From Pseudomonadota bacterium (lineage in GTDB: Bacteria; Pseudomonadota; Gammaproteobacteria; Enterobacterales; Enterobacteriaceae), in the NCBI GenBank assembly GCA_023454395.1, contig JAEYFY010000461.1, forward strand, positions 1 through 5,390: a stretch of 5,390 nucleotides of DNA, in the 5' to 3' direction. The position numbers and the translations under genes were made by a program. The notes beneath the pieces are model-generated. The model was not told the origin of the DNA. It made no database searches and was given only the letters and a program-made list of their open reading frames with translations. Below, piece after piece: positions 1-5,390 of this stretch. Every line of letters starts with the position of its first letter. Positions within the stretch are counted from its first letter, which is position 1.

Positions 1-1
1 A

Positions 2-82
2 TTAATTACCTGTTTTGTTGGTGCATCGGTAATTTCTATTGCGATATTCACTTGGTTCCAAATTCTTGGATATGGTCTTTAA
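2..82 (+). CDS. C-terminal tail of a membrane protein, probably a transporter (partial)
   Basis: An open frame enters from the left edge and gives 26 residues before a TAA stop at 80-82. The residues are almost all hydrophobic and would form one membrane helix, ending in FQILGYGL. The other two forward frames are less protein-like here. The ending resembles the helix-plus-'WKxLG' tail seen in DASS-type carriers, including the one at 884-2356, but 26 residues are too few to assign a family. It lies 22 bases upstream of the phosphatase gene on the same strand with no terminator between, so the two are probably co-transcribed. What is seen is a hydrophobic open C-terminus; that it is a transporter is an inference. 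Confidence 0.5.
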   Translation, partial: LITCFVGASVISIAIFTWFQILGYGL

Positions 83-104
83 GCCATTAAATTAAGGAAT
101 AATA

Positions 105-710
105 ATGAGACTAATTTTATTAAGACATGGTGAAACCTTATGGAATATGGAATCACGCTTACAAGGACATGCTAATTCTTGTTTATCACCAAAAGGCATT
201 AATCAAGCAATGGCGATAAAAGAGAGCATTAGATTGTTATCACCCGCTAGGATTATTACGTCAGATTTAGGGCGAACAGTACAAACCGCAGAAATCGTCG
301 GTCATCCCGAAGCCGTTAAAGAGCCGTTACTGCGCGAGTTAAATATGGGGGAATGGACAGGACAGCGAAAACCAGAACTCATAAGACACCATGCGGATAA
401 ATACAAAAATTGGCGAGCAGGAACCTATACGCCACCTAAAGGTGAAAATTGGTTTGATTTTTGTGATCGTATTGGTGAGGCATTACAAGGGTGGGTACAT
501 AAAGAAGACAGTGATTTATTAGCGGTTGTGCATAGTGGTGTTATTCGTGCCGCCTGCAAAGTGTTTTTAAATCTGTCTCCTGAGTTTTTATTACCCGCGA
601 CACCGGGCACAATAACGATATTTAATTTTGATCTTAATTCTGATAAAGCGCCAAAATTAGAAGCCTATAATATTGGCTCTTATATGCCAGATAAGAATGT
701 CGCTGACTAA
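105..710 (+). CDS. Histidine phosphatase family protein (phosphoglycerate mutase-like)
   Basis: This 201-residue soluble protein belongs to the histidine phosphatase superfamily, branch 1. The catalytic signature RHGET is at residues 7-11, with H8 the residue that becomes phosphorylated. The supporting set is complete: R57 in SDLGRTVQTA, E78 in RELNMGEW, and H143 in VVHSG. The segment GHANSCLSPKGINQA (21-35) is the usual substrate-side loop. Length and motifs fit GpmB-, CobC- and PhoE-like phosphatases, which hydrolyse small phosphate esters in the cytoplasm. The substrate cannot be read from the sequence, and no cobalamin or glycolysis gene lies beside it. The ATG at 105 is supported by AAGGA at 94-98 with a 6-base spacer, and RHG falls at the normal distance from the N-terminus. 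It follows a membrane-protein gene closely and probably shares its transcript. The gene looks intact. Family assignment is firm; function is open. Confidence 0.9.
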   Translation: MRLILLRHGETLWNMESRLQGHANSCLSPKGINQAMAIKESIRLLSPARIITSDLGRTVQTAEIVGHPEAVKEPLLRELNMGEWTGQRKPELIRHHADKYKNWRAGTYTPPKGENWFDFCDRIGEALQGWVHKEDSDLLAVVHSGVIRAACKVFLNLSPEFLLPATPGTITIFNFDLNSDKAPKLEAYNIGSYMPDKNVAD

Positions 711-832
711 GGTTAATAAGAAGTGGTTTTCAAATTAATCATATTGTTTTAAACGTATTTATTATTCAAGACCAGAATTTAAAGCTAGAATTTAAATCTG
801 AAATGTAAAATAAGTCACTCCGATATTAAATC

Positions 833-857
833 AGAGCAAGGGAAACCTTGCTCTTTT
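833..857 (+). terminator. Intrinsic terminator between convergent genes
   Basis: A perfect 9-bp stem, AGAGCAAGG (833-841) with CCTTGCTCT (846-854), encloses a GAAA loop (842-845) and runs into further T residues (855-857). It lies 123 bases past the phosphatase stop and 30 bases past the end of the oppositely oriented transporter gene. The T tract favours the plus strand. On the minus strand the hairpin is equally stable but is followed only by GATTTAAT, so termination there would be weaker. It probably serves both genes. Confidence 0.8.
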
Positions 858-883
858 GCTATTAAAATTAAAGAACTAAAGCT

Positions 884-2356
884 CTACCAATATCCCAACA
901 CTTTCCACCATACACTACCGAGCGTTATCCAAATAATGAGGTTAACTACACTCATCACAAATCCTGTTTTCCACCATTCACCCAATGTGGCATAGCCTGA
1001 ACCGAAAATAATTGGCGCAGTGCCTGTACCATAATGCGTTAATGACATCATTAATGAAGATGAGAATGCCAAAATAAGACCTAATAACATTGGTGGTGCG
1101 CCAAGGGCTAAACCAGCGGCATAGAAAGCTGCAAACATTGCGGTAATATGGGCTGTAGTACTGGCAAAGAAATAGTGAGAATAAACATAAATCAGCACTA
1201 ATAACACCATGCCACTCACCCAACTTATTCCCATACTATCAATACTTGCGCCGACACTGAGTGATAACCACTTAATTAATCCTAATTTTCCTAAGAAGGA
1301 TGCCATCATGACTAAGGCTGAGAACCAAACTACGGTATCCCATGCACCTTTATTTTTTAAAACATCATCCCAATTCAAAACGCCTGTACATAATAAAATG
1401 GATAAACCAATAAAGGCTGCTGTTGTTGCATTAACACTAAACCCATCGCCAAATAATAATGCAGGGACACCTGCCCACATAATTAATAATAAAGCAAAGA
1501 CGGCAAGTGTTATTTTCTCAGGTAATGAAATAGGACCTAATTGCGCTAAACGCTCTTTGGCAAAATGAGGGGCATTTGGCGTACTAGTTATTTCAGGCTT
1601 ATAAAGTAGATAGATAACAATAGGCATTAAAATTAATGAAACGATAGCTGGCACAAAAGCTGCAATTGCCCACATAGACCAACTAAGCTCATGTGTAGGA
1701 TCTGTTTCACTAATAATTAAACTAACAATTAGCGGGTTAGGCGCTGTTGCTGTAATAAACATGGCAGACGTAATTGGATTTATATTGTAGTTCACTAAAG
1801 AGAGGTAGCGGCCTATTTTACCACTTGTACCATCTTCCGCCTTAGAGTTAAAACTATCTGAAATTGATCGCATAATTGGGTGAATGATCCCACCACCACG
1901 AGCGGTATTACTTGGTGTTACAGGGGCTAATATTGTTTCGGCAATTGCTAATGAATAGGCTATTCCAATGGTTCTTTTACCAAAAAGGGAAATAAAATAA
2001 TAACCAATTCTAGCGCCTAGCCCTGTTTTATTTAGACTCATGGATACCATAATAGAAATACCAATTAACCATATAAGATCATTGGAAAATCCACTTAATG
2101 CATCACCGATAGCGGCTTTGGTTGAATGAGGATTAGTAACACCTGTAACAGCGACTAATGCGATAGCAATAATAGAAACAGCACCGATAGGAAGTGCTTT
2201 ACCAATAATGGCGGCAATAGTGCCGACAAAGAGCGCTAATAAATGCCAAGCATTGGGATCAACCCCTTGTGGTACGGGAATAAGAAACCAGATAATAAGG
2301 GTAATAGAAACGGCGATTAATGTCGGTATAGGTCGTAATGGAGTTAATTTATTCAT
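884..2356 (-). CDS. DASS (SLC13) family anion carrier, CitT/TtdT-type di/tricarboxylate transporter
   Basis: This 490-residue inner-membrane protein has about a dozen hydrophobic segments and a conserved DASS layout. The first substrate/cation motif is SNT at 149-151 within APVTPSNTARGGGIIHP. A conserved block follows: EDGTSGKIGRYL (174-185) and NPITSAMFITATAPNPL (193-209). The second hairpin motif occurs as STT at 399-401 in FASTTAHITAMFAAF. The C-terminus HYGTGTAPIIFGSGY and GEWWKTGF (441-466), ending WWKVLGYW, is typical of citrate/succinate, tartrate/succinate and 2-oxoglutarate/malate exchangers. Such proteins move dicarboxylates or tricarboxylates by antiport or with sodium. The ATG at 2354-2356 has a GGAA (2364-2367, minus strand) 7 bases upstream. 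It is convergent with the phosphatase gene and divergent from fdrA, about 1.3 kb away. The exact substrate is not readable, so I give no symbol. The gene appears full length and intact. Confidence 0.93.
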   Translation of the reverse strand: MNKLTPLRPIPTLIAVSITLIIWFLIPVPQGVDPNAWHLLALFVGTIAAIIGKALPIGAVSIIAIALVAVTGVTNPHSTKAAIGDALSGFSNDLIWLIGISIMVSMSLNKTGLGARIGYYFISLFGKRTIGIAYSLAIAETILAPVTPSNTARGGGIIHPIMRSISDSFNSKAEDGTSGKIGRYLSLVNYNINPITSAMFITATAPNPLIVSLIISETDPTHELSWSMWAIAAFVPAIVSLILMPIVIYLLYKPEITSTPNAPHFAKERLAQLGPISLPEKITLAVFALLLIMWAGVPALLFGDGFSVNATTAAFIGLSILLCTGVLNWDDVLKNKGAWDTVVWFSALVMMASFLGKLGLIKWLSLSVGASIDSMGISWVSGMVLLVLIYVYSHYFFASTTAHITAMFAAFYAAGLALGAPPMLLGLILAFSSSLMMSLTHYGTGTAPIIFGSGYATLGEWWKTGFVMSVVNLIIWITLGSVWWKVLGYW

Positions 2357-2439
2357 CAGGTTATTCCATTAGGTTGCAGGTTAAATAAATAATCGGAAGT
2401 AAAAAGTAAAGCTAATAAGTATTTTTATTGAAGCTAATT

Positions 2440-2783
2440 TTATTAACATATTATTAAATATTCATTGATTGGTGTCATAAAAATAAAATTATTTATTAAC
2501 TTAATTTTAAAATAAGAGATTTTATGTAACTTAATGTTATTAAAATACGGGGTAATTATTTATCTTTATGTTTTTATTGTTGTTTTTGTAATTATTTTTA
2601 TTATAACTAAATGTTAATAATAAAAACTAAATTCAATGATAGGTGGAAATAAAATATAATTATGGTATGTAAATTTATCTCGTATCACATTTATAATATT
2701 AAATTCATAATGTTATAAAGGATTGTGTTATTATTTTAGGTCGTTTTAATTTTATTAACCTATGTGATTATAATGTTATTAAC
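2440..2783. repeat. AT-rich intergenic segment with five copies of octamer TTATTAAC
   Basis: TTATTAAC occurs at 2440-2447, 2493-2500, 2752-2759 and 2776-2783, and its reverse complement GTTAATAA at 2613-2620. I find no convincing gene in 2357-2800. The stretch is dominated by A and T, with short T runs and many stop codons in all frames. The copies are unevenly spaced, so this is not a tandem repeat or CRISPR array. They could be sites for an AT-preferring regulator or nucleoid protein, or simply a product of base composition. The copies are seen directly; a role is inference. Confidence 0.35.
2450..2478 (-). promoter_or_regulatory. Candidate sigma-70 promoter for the DASS transporter
   Basis: Read on the minus strand, ATGACA (2478-2473; 5 of 6 matches to TTGACA) is followed after exactly 17 bases by AATAAT (2455-2450; 5 of 6 matches to TATAAT). 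Transcription would start near 2443 and give a leader of roughly 87 bases before the ATG. The spacing and both boxes are good, but the surrounding DNA is so AT-rich that chance -10 matches are common. Confidence 0.4.
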
Positions 2784-2800
2784 AATAGCTGAATAACTGA

Positions 2801-3097
2801 TACGTTATTTGTTCAGCACAAAACCACCTAACTGGCACCATTAAACTCTCGTGTCCTGTTGCTGTAATTAGTGAAGGTCTTGATCCAGCTTTACGAGTTG
2901 CTTCAAGTTTAACAATGAAAATCGTAGGTTATCCTTGACGTGTTCTCGTCGTCAGCCCTTAGTTATTTAATGCACCTGTTTGTGGGGGAAATTTTAAAAC
3001 AACCATTAAACTTTTGGATTGGGACGTAGACTTTTTAGTTAAAGAAGGGATGGTTGATAATATGATATTAAAAATTAAAGTTGAAGCTATTAAGTAG
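2801..3097 (+). pseudogene. Decayed coding remnant, C-terminal part, two in-frame stops; family not recognised
   Basis: One reading frame from 2801 to the stop at 3095-3097 (followed by a second stop, TAA 3098-3100) gives about 98 codons of protein-like sequence. It is broken by TGA at 2936-2938 and TAG at 2960-2962. The text around the breaks reads AVISEGLDPALRVASSL, then VGYP-stop-RVLVVSP-stop-LFNAPVCGG, and ends LVKEGMVDNMILKIKVEAIK. Its base composition is clearly less AT-rich than the DNA on both sides, as expected of former coding sequence. No ATG with a ribosome binding site opens the frame; it begins just after a TGA at 2798-2800, so the 5' part seems lost or shifted. A second frame (2797-2844) also reads plausibly as protein (FSTKPPNWHH), which hints at a frameshift near 2840. 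A strong terminator lies 37 bases past the stop. I cannot name the parent family. Confidence 0.6.
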
Positions 3098-3133
3098 TAA
3101 CTTAAGTCATATATTAAATATTCTTTCTATTTT

Positions 3134-3171
3134 AAAAGCCTTATTAAATACAAGGCTTTTTTTTGTTTTTT
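3134..3171 (+). terminator. Strong intrinsic terminator after the decayed gene
   Basis: A 9-bp stem, AAAAGCCTT (3134-3142) with AAGGCTTTT (3152-3160), has a 9-base loop and is followed by TTTTGTTTTTT (3161-3171). It sits 37 bases after the remnant's stop codon in the position expected for that gene's own terminator. It also insulates fdrA from transcription coming from the left. Confidence 0.85.
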
Positions 3172-3244
3172 ATAAAATTAAATGCAATTAAAAATAAAAG
3201 ATAATTTAAAAATTTAACAAAGAAAAATAGCCTTTTTTTATTTG

Positions 3245-3258
3245 TTGATAATAATCAT
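3245..3258. promoter_or_regulatory. FNR-like site (alternatively a partial Fur box)
   Basis: TTGAT-AATA-ATCAT matches the FNR consensus TTGAT-N4-ATCAA at 9 of 10 defined bases. A hexamer TGTAAC at 3281-3286 (4 of 6 to the -10 consensus) lies at the distance of a class II FNR promoter. An extended -10, TG-T-TATAAA (3270-3278), lies closer and would put the site over its -35 region. The same bases also partly match a Fur box (TGATAAT arm). An oxygen-responsive site would suit an anaerobic carbamoyl-phosphate pathway. It is about 390 bases from the fdrA start, so a link to fdrA is uncertain. Confidence 0.35.
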
Positions 3259-3460
3259 TTATTGCGCTATGTTATAAAATTGTAACTTAACAGTTGATTG
3301 TCTTTGTTTTATTTGAAGTTTATATCCTTGTGATTGTTTCTTATTCGTTAAATCCTTCTCTGAGGTTTTTGGTTTTATTCTTAAATTAATAAACTTTTCT
3401 CATCATAATTTATTTAATAAATATCGTTCGATTAAATAAAAATTTTTTACAATAAATAAG

Positions 3461-3476
3461 TGTGACTTCTGTCACT
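3461..3476. promoter_or_regulatory. CRP (cAMP receptor protein) binding site
   Basis: TGTGA-CTTCTG-TCACT matches the CRP consensus TGTGA-N6-TCACA at 9 of 10 core bases with the correct 6-base spacer. It lies about 180 bases upstream of the fdrA ATG and downstream of the terminator at 3134-3171, so fdrA is the natural target. This would place the operon under catabolite control. Confidence 0.65.
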
Positions 3477-3498
3477 CTACATTTCGATATTTCTTCAG

Positions 3499-3511
3499 TA
3501 TGTTTATACGC
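3499..3511 (+). promoter_or_regulatory. Candidate CRP-dependent -10 region for the fdrA operon
   Basis: TATGTT (3499-3504; 4 of 6 matches to TATAAT) would start transcription near 3511, placing the CRP site at about -42.5, close to the -41.5 of class II CRP promoters, which need no good -35 box. The alternative TATACG (3505-3510) gives a less regular spacing. The start would leave a leader of about 139 bases before fdrA. Confidence 0.4.
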
Positions 3512-3549
3512 AGAGATTAGAAATTAATAAATCAAACCATTTATTTATA

Positions 3550-3569
3550 TTGCTTAATAACTTAAGCAA
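3550..3569. promoter_or_regulatory. Perfect 8-bp inverted repeat in the fdrA leader, possible operator
   Basis: TTGCTTAA (3550-3557) and TTAAGCAA (3562-3569) are exact inverted copies separated by TAAC. The repeat lies 80 bases before the fdrA start and downstream of the predicted CRP-dependent start site. It lacks a following T tract, so it is not a terminator. The symmetric form suits an operator for a dimeric repressor, which would block the transcript from the upstream promoter. The regulator is unknown. A weak RNA hairpin is the other possibility. Confidence 0.45.
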
Positions 3570-3607
3570 ATAGGCTTCTTATTATCAAAAAAACGAAATG
3601 CAAATAG

Positions 3608-3625
3608 ATATGTGCTGTTACATAT
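3608..3625. promoter_or_regulatory. Short inverted repeat ATATGT-N6-ACATAT before fdrA
   Basis: Six-base arms at 3608-3613 and 3620-3625 are exact inverted copies with a 6-base spacer, ending 24 bases before the fdrA ATG. Such a repeat is not rare in AT-rich DNA, so this is only a weak operator candidate. It does not match the CRP half-site beyond TGTG. Confidence 0.2.
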
Positions 3626-3649
3626 ATTAAATGCGTTAAGGATATCATA

Positions 3650-5317
3650 ATGATCCATGCTTTTATTAAAAAAGGGAGCTTTCAGGATTCAGTAAGCCTG
3701 ATGATTATTTCCCGAAAATTAAGTGAAGCCCCAGAGGTGGAAGAAATTTCCGTCATGATGGGAACACCAGCGAATAAATCTCTTCTCGATGTCACCGGTT
3801 TTTGGCATGACATGTTTAACGAAGCAACACCAAATGACATTTGTGTTTCGATTAAAGCGGAATCAGACGATCCTTCCATTATCGATATGATTTCTACGGC
3901 ATTGGAAGAAGCACTGGCAGAGATAGCCAGTGGTCAAAAAGGTGGCAACAAATTAACGACAGTGCGTAGCTGGCGTACCGCAAAACAAAAAAGTACGAAT
4001 GCCAATATGTTACTTATCTCTATTGCGGGTGAATATGCGGCTGAATTAGCTGATACCGGTTTAGAAGATGGCTGTAACGTTATGTTGTTCTCTGACAACG
4101 TTTCTATCGCAGATGAAAAAGCATTAAAAGAAAAAGCAGCCGCCAAAGGTCTGATTGTGATGGGACCTGACTGTGGTACGGCAAATATTGCCGGTGCTCC
4201 TCTTGCTTTCGCAAATATTGCGCCTAAAGGTTCAATAGGTATTGTGGGCGCATCAGGTACAGGTATTCAAGAAATCACCTCACAAATTGTTTTACAACGC
4301 CAAGGTATTTCTCACTCTATCGGTTTAGGTGGTCGTGATCTAACAGAGCAAATTGGTGGTATCAGTGCAATAACTGCTATCAATATGCTGGCGGCTGATC
4401 CTAATACTCGAGTGATTGCTTTTGTTTCTAAGCCACCAGCACCAGCAGTTCGTCAAAAAATCATTGCTGAGATGAAACGCCATAACAAACCGATTGTGGC
4501 TCAATTCTTAGGAACAACCCCTGAGAAATTCCAAGACGACAATATCTATTTCACTCGTACTTTAGATGAAACTGCACGTATTGCGGCTGAATTAGCTCGT
4601 GTTGAAGATATTGCCGCGGAATTACCAAAAGTAGCGGGTAAGAAAATCATTGGTCTTTATGCCGGTGGTACGTTAGCCGCTGAGTGCGCCATGTTGTTAT
4701 CTGAAAAACTCAATGTTGAAGTCGATAACGAGCATAAACAAGGCACGATGCTAGATGCTGATGGTCACAAAATTATCGATATGGGTGATGACTTCTATAC
4801 ACAGGGTAAACCACACCCAATGATTGACCCATCTACACGTAACAAATTTATCAGTGAGCTAAGCAATAAAACCGAAGCGGGCGTGTTACTGGTTGATTTT
4901 GTTATTGGTTATGGCGCAACTCAAGATCCAGCTGGCGCGTTAATTCAGGAAATCAAAAAACTGAATGAGAAACGTGGCGAAGCAAATCCACTGATCACTA
5001 TCGCAACTATCACTGGTACTGAAGACGATCCACAAAACCGTAGCGAACAGCAAAAACAGCTAAAAGAAGCGGGCATTATTGTGATGGATACGTTGCCAGA
5101 AGCCGTTTTATTAGCCAAAGAATTAATCCAGCCACATCCAGCAGAAGCACATGCTGAAGTGTCGCCACTGCTTAACGGGATCTCTGTGATCAACGCAGGA
5201 TTGCGTAGCTTTGCAGACGATCTGCAATCAAGTGGTACCCCTGTTGTTCATTATCAGTGGGCGCCTGTCGCAGGTGGCAATAAAAAACTGGCTGAAATAT
5301 TAAAGAAATTGAAATAA
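3650..5317 (+). CDS. fdrA: FdrA (AllF), subunit of the oxamate carbamoyltransferase AllFGH
   Basis: The 555-residue length and sequence match E. coli FdrA throughout, from MIHAFIKKGSFQDSVSLM at the start to HYQWAPVAGGNKKL (534-547) near the end. FdrA is built like the alpha subunit of succinyl-CoA synthetase. An N-terminal domain covers about 1-115. A nucleotide-fold region covers about 120-320, with MGPDCGT (171-177), GASGTGIQE (200-208) and GLGGRD (225-230). A CoA-ligase-like C-terminal domain runs from about 330, with GLYAGGTLAAE (335-345), HPMIDP (389-394) and GYGATQDP (420-427). The phosphohistidine loop of true ligases is replaced by IAFVSKPPAPAVR (256-268), with no histidine. In E. coli, AllF, AllG and AllH together convert oxalurate and phosphate to oxamate and carbamoyl phosphate. 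The ATG at 3650 has AAGGA (3638-3642) 7 bases upstream. It is first in an operon with the YlbE/AllG gene 12 bases on. The name FdrA is historical (linked to FtsH suppression). The gene is intact and its family assignment very secure; the reaction in this organism is inferred. Confidence 0.95.
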   Translation: MIHAFIKKGSFQDSVSLMIISRKLSEAPEVEEISVMMGTPANKSLLDVTGFWHDMFNEATPNDICVSIKAESDDPSIIDMISTALEEALAEIASGQKGGNKLTTVRSWRTAKQKSTNANMLLISIAGEYAAELADTGLEDGCNVMLFSDNVSIADEKALKEKAAAKGLIVMGPDCGTANIAGAPLAFANIAPKGSIGIVGASGTGIQEITSQIVLQRQGISHSIGLGGRDLTEQIGGISAITAINMLAADPNTRVIAFVSKPPAPAVRQKIIAEMKRHNKPIVAQFLGTTPEKFQDDNIYFTRTLDETARIAAELARVEDIAAELPKVAGKKIIGLYAGGTLAAECAMLLSEKLNVEVDNEHKQGTMLDADGHKIIDMGDDFYTQGKPHPMIDPSTRNKFISELSNKTEAGVLLVDFVIGYGATQDPAGALIQEIKKLNEKRGEANPLITIATITGTEDDPQNRSEQQKQLKEAGIIVMDTLPEAVLLAKELIQPHPAEAHAEVSPLLNGISVINAGLRSFADDLQSSGTPVVHYQWAPVAGGNKKLAEILKKLK

Positions 5318-5329
5318 GGAATTGCAGAT

Positions 5330-5390
5330 ATGTACTCAACTATCGAACAAGCGAATGAAGCAGTTATCGAACGTATCCGTGAAGCCCGTC
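5330..5390 (+). CDS. allG: YlbE/AllG-type (DUF1116) protein, N-terminus only; runs off the window
   Basis: An ATG at 5330 opens 20 codons reading MYSTIEQANEAVIERIREAR, which resembles the start of E. coli YlbE (AllG), the DUF1116 partner of FdrA. The ribosome binding site AAGGA (5316-5320) overlaps the TAA stop of fdrA (5315-5317), with 9 bases to the ATG. The two genes are therefore tightly linked and probably translationally coupled. In E. coli this protein is the second subunit of the oxamate carbamoyltransferase. Only the first 20 residues are visible, so the call rests on this short match plus the gene order. Confidence 0.8.
   Translation, partial: MYSTIEQANEAVIERIREAR

Noticed and set aside
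105..710. Assignment as GpmB phosphoglycerate mutase or CobC alpha-ribazole phosphatase
   Set aside because: The catalytic motifs are shared by the whole superfamily and no glycolytic or cobalamin gene is adjacent, so a specific name would go beyond the evidence.
1209..1568. 119-codon plus-strand open frame inside the transporter gene
   Set aside because: It lies antisense to a well-conserved DASS gene and its translation shows no family motifs or ribosome binding site; it is a shadow frame. The same holds for minus-strand frames at 425-610, 978-1223, 3682-3879, 3934-4146 and 4945-5193.
2655..2660. Perfect TATAAT box in the intergenic region
   Set aside because: The base set 17 bases upstream (TTCAAT) is a poor -35 and no gene starts at a suitable distance. 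Chance matches are expected in DNA this AT-rich.
2663..2719. Short frame starting ATGGTATGT, 18 codons
   Set aside because: The nearest purine-rich site (AGGTGG, 2641-2646) is too far from the ATG, and the peptide shows no recognisable features.
2440..2783. CRISPR array or tandem repeat built on TTATTAAC
   Set aside because: Copies are only 8 bases long, unevenly spaced and in both orientations.
2936..2954. In-frame TGA in the decayed gene with a small hairpin (TGACG/CGTCA), possible selenocysteine codon
   Set aside because: The hairpin includes the TGA itself and has only 5 bp, unlike a bacterial SECIS. A second stop, TAG at 2960, follows in the same frame and no start codon opens it. Decay explains both stops better.
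3650..5317. Acyl-CoA or succinyl-CoA synthetase alpha subunit
   Set aside because: The fold is related, but the phosphohistidine loop is absent and the whole length matches FdrA, with a YlbE-like gene following.

Overview
The window looks like the chromosome of a low-GC enterobacterium, most likely Proteus or a close relative in the Morganellaceae. The basis is AT-rich codon use, very AT-rich intergenic DNA, and an FdrA protein that is colinear with and closely similar to E. coli FdrA as I remember it. The genus is an inference, because no RNA gene or other marker is present.

Layout. Positions 2-82 are the last codons of a membrane protein. It is followed after 22 bases by a complete histidine (phosphoglycerate-mutase-type) phosphatase gene (105-710, +). 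A hairpin terminator with a GAAA loop (833-857) separates this from the convergent gene 884-2356 (-), a DASS/SLC13-family di- or tricarboxylate transporter of the CitT/TtdT type. Next come about 1.3 kb without an intact gene (2357-3649). This stretch holds a probable promoter for the transporter, an AT-rich segment with a recurring TTATTAAC octamer, a decayed coding remnant (about 2801-3097) broken by two in-frame stops but still followed by a strong intrinsic terminator (3134-3171), and a long regulatory region with FNR-like, CRP-like and palindromic sites. Positions 3650-5317 (+) encode FdrA (AllF). Its stop codon overlaps the ribosome binding site of the next gene, whose first 20 codons (5330-5390) match the start of the YlbE/AllG (DUF1116) family.

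How it fits together. In E. coli, FdrA, YlbE and YlbF (AllF, AllG, AllH) form the oxamate carbamoyltransferase. This enzyme splits oxalurate with phosphate into oxamate and carbamoyl phosphate, which carbamate kinase then uses to make ATP during anaerobic allantoin use. The window shows the start of the same operon, but with none of the allantoin genes nearby, with a CRP-like site and possible FNR-like site upstream, and with a divergent dicarboxylate-type carrier across the intergenic region. A fermentative energy-conserving role is plausible, but the substrate here is not shown by the sequence. The least explained parts are the decayed gene and the operator-like palindromes in front of fdrA.
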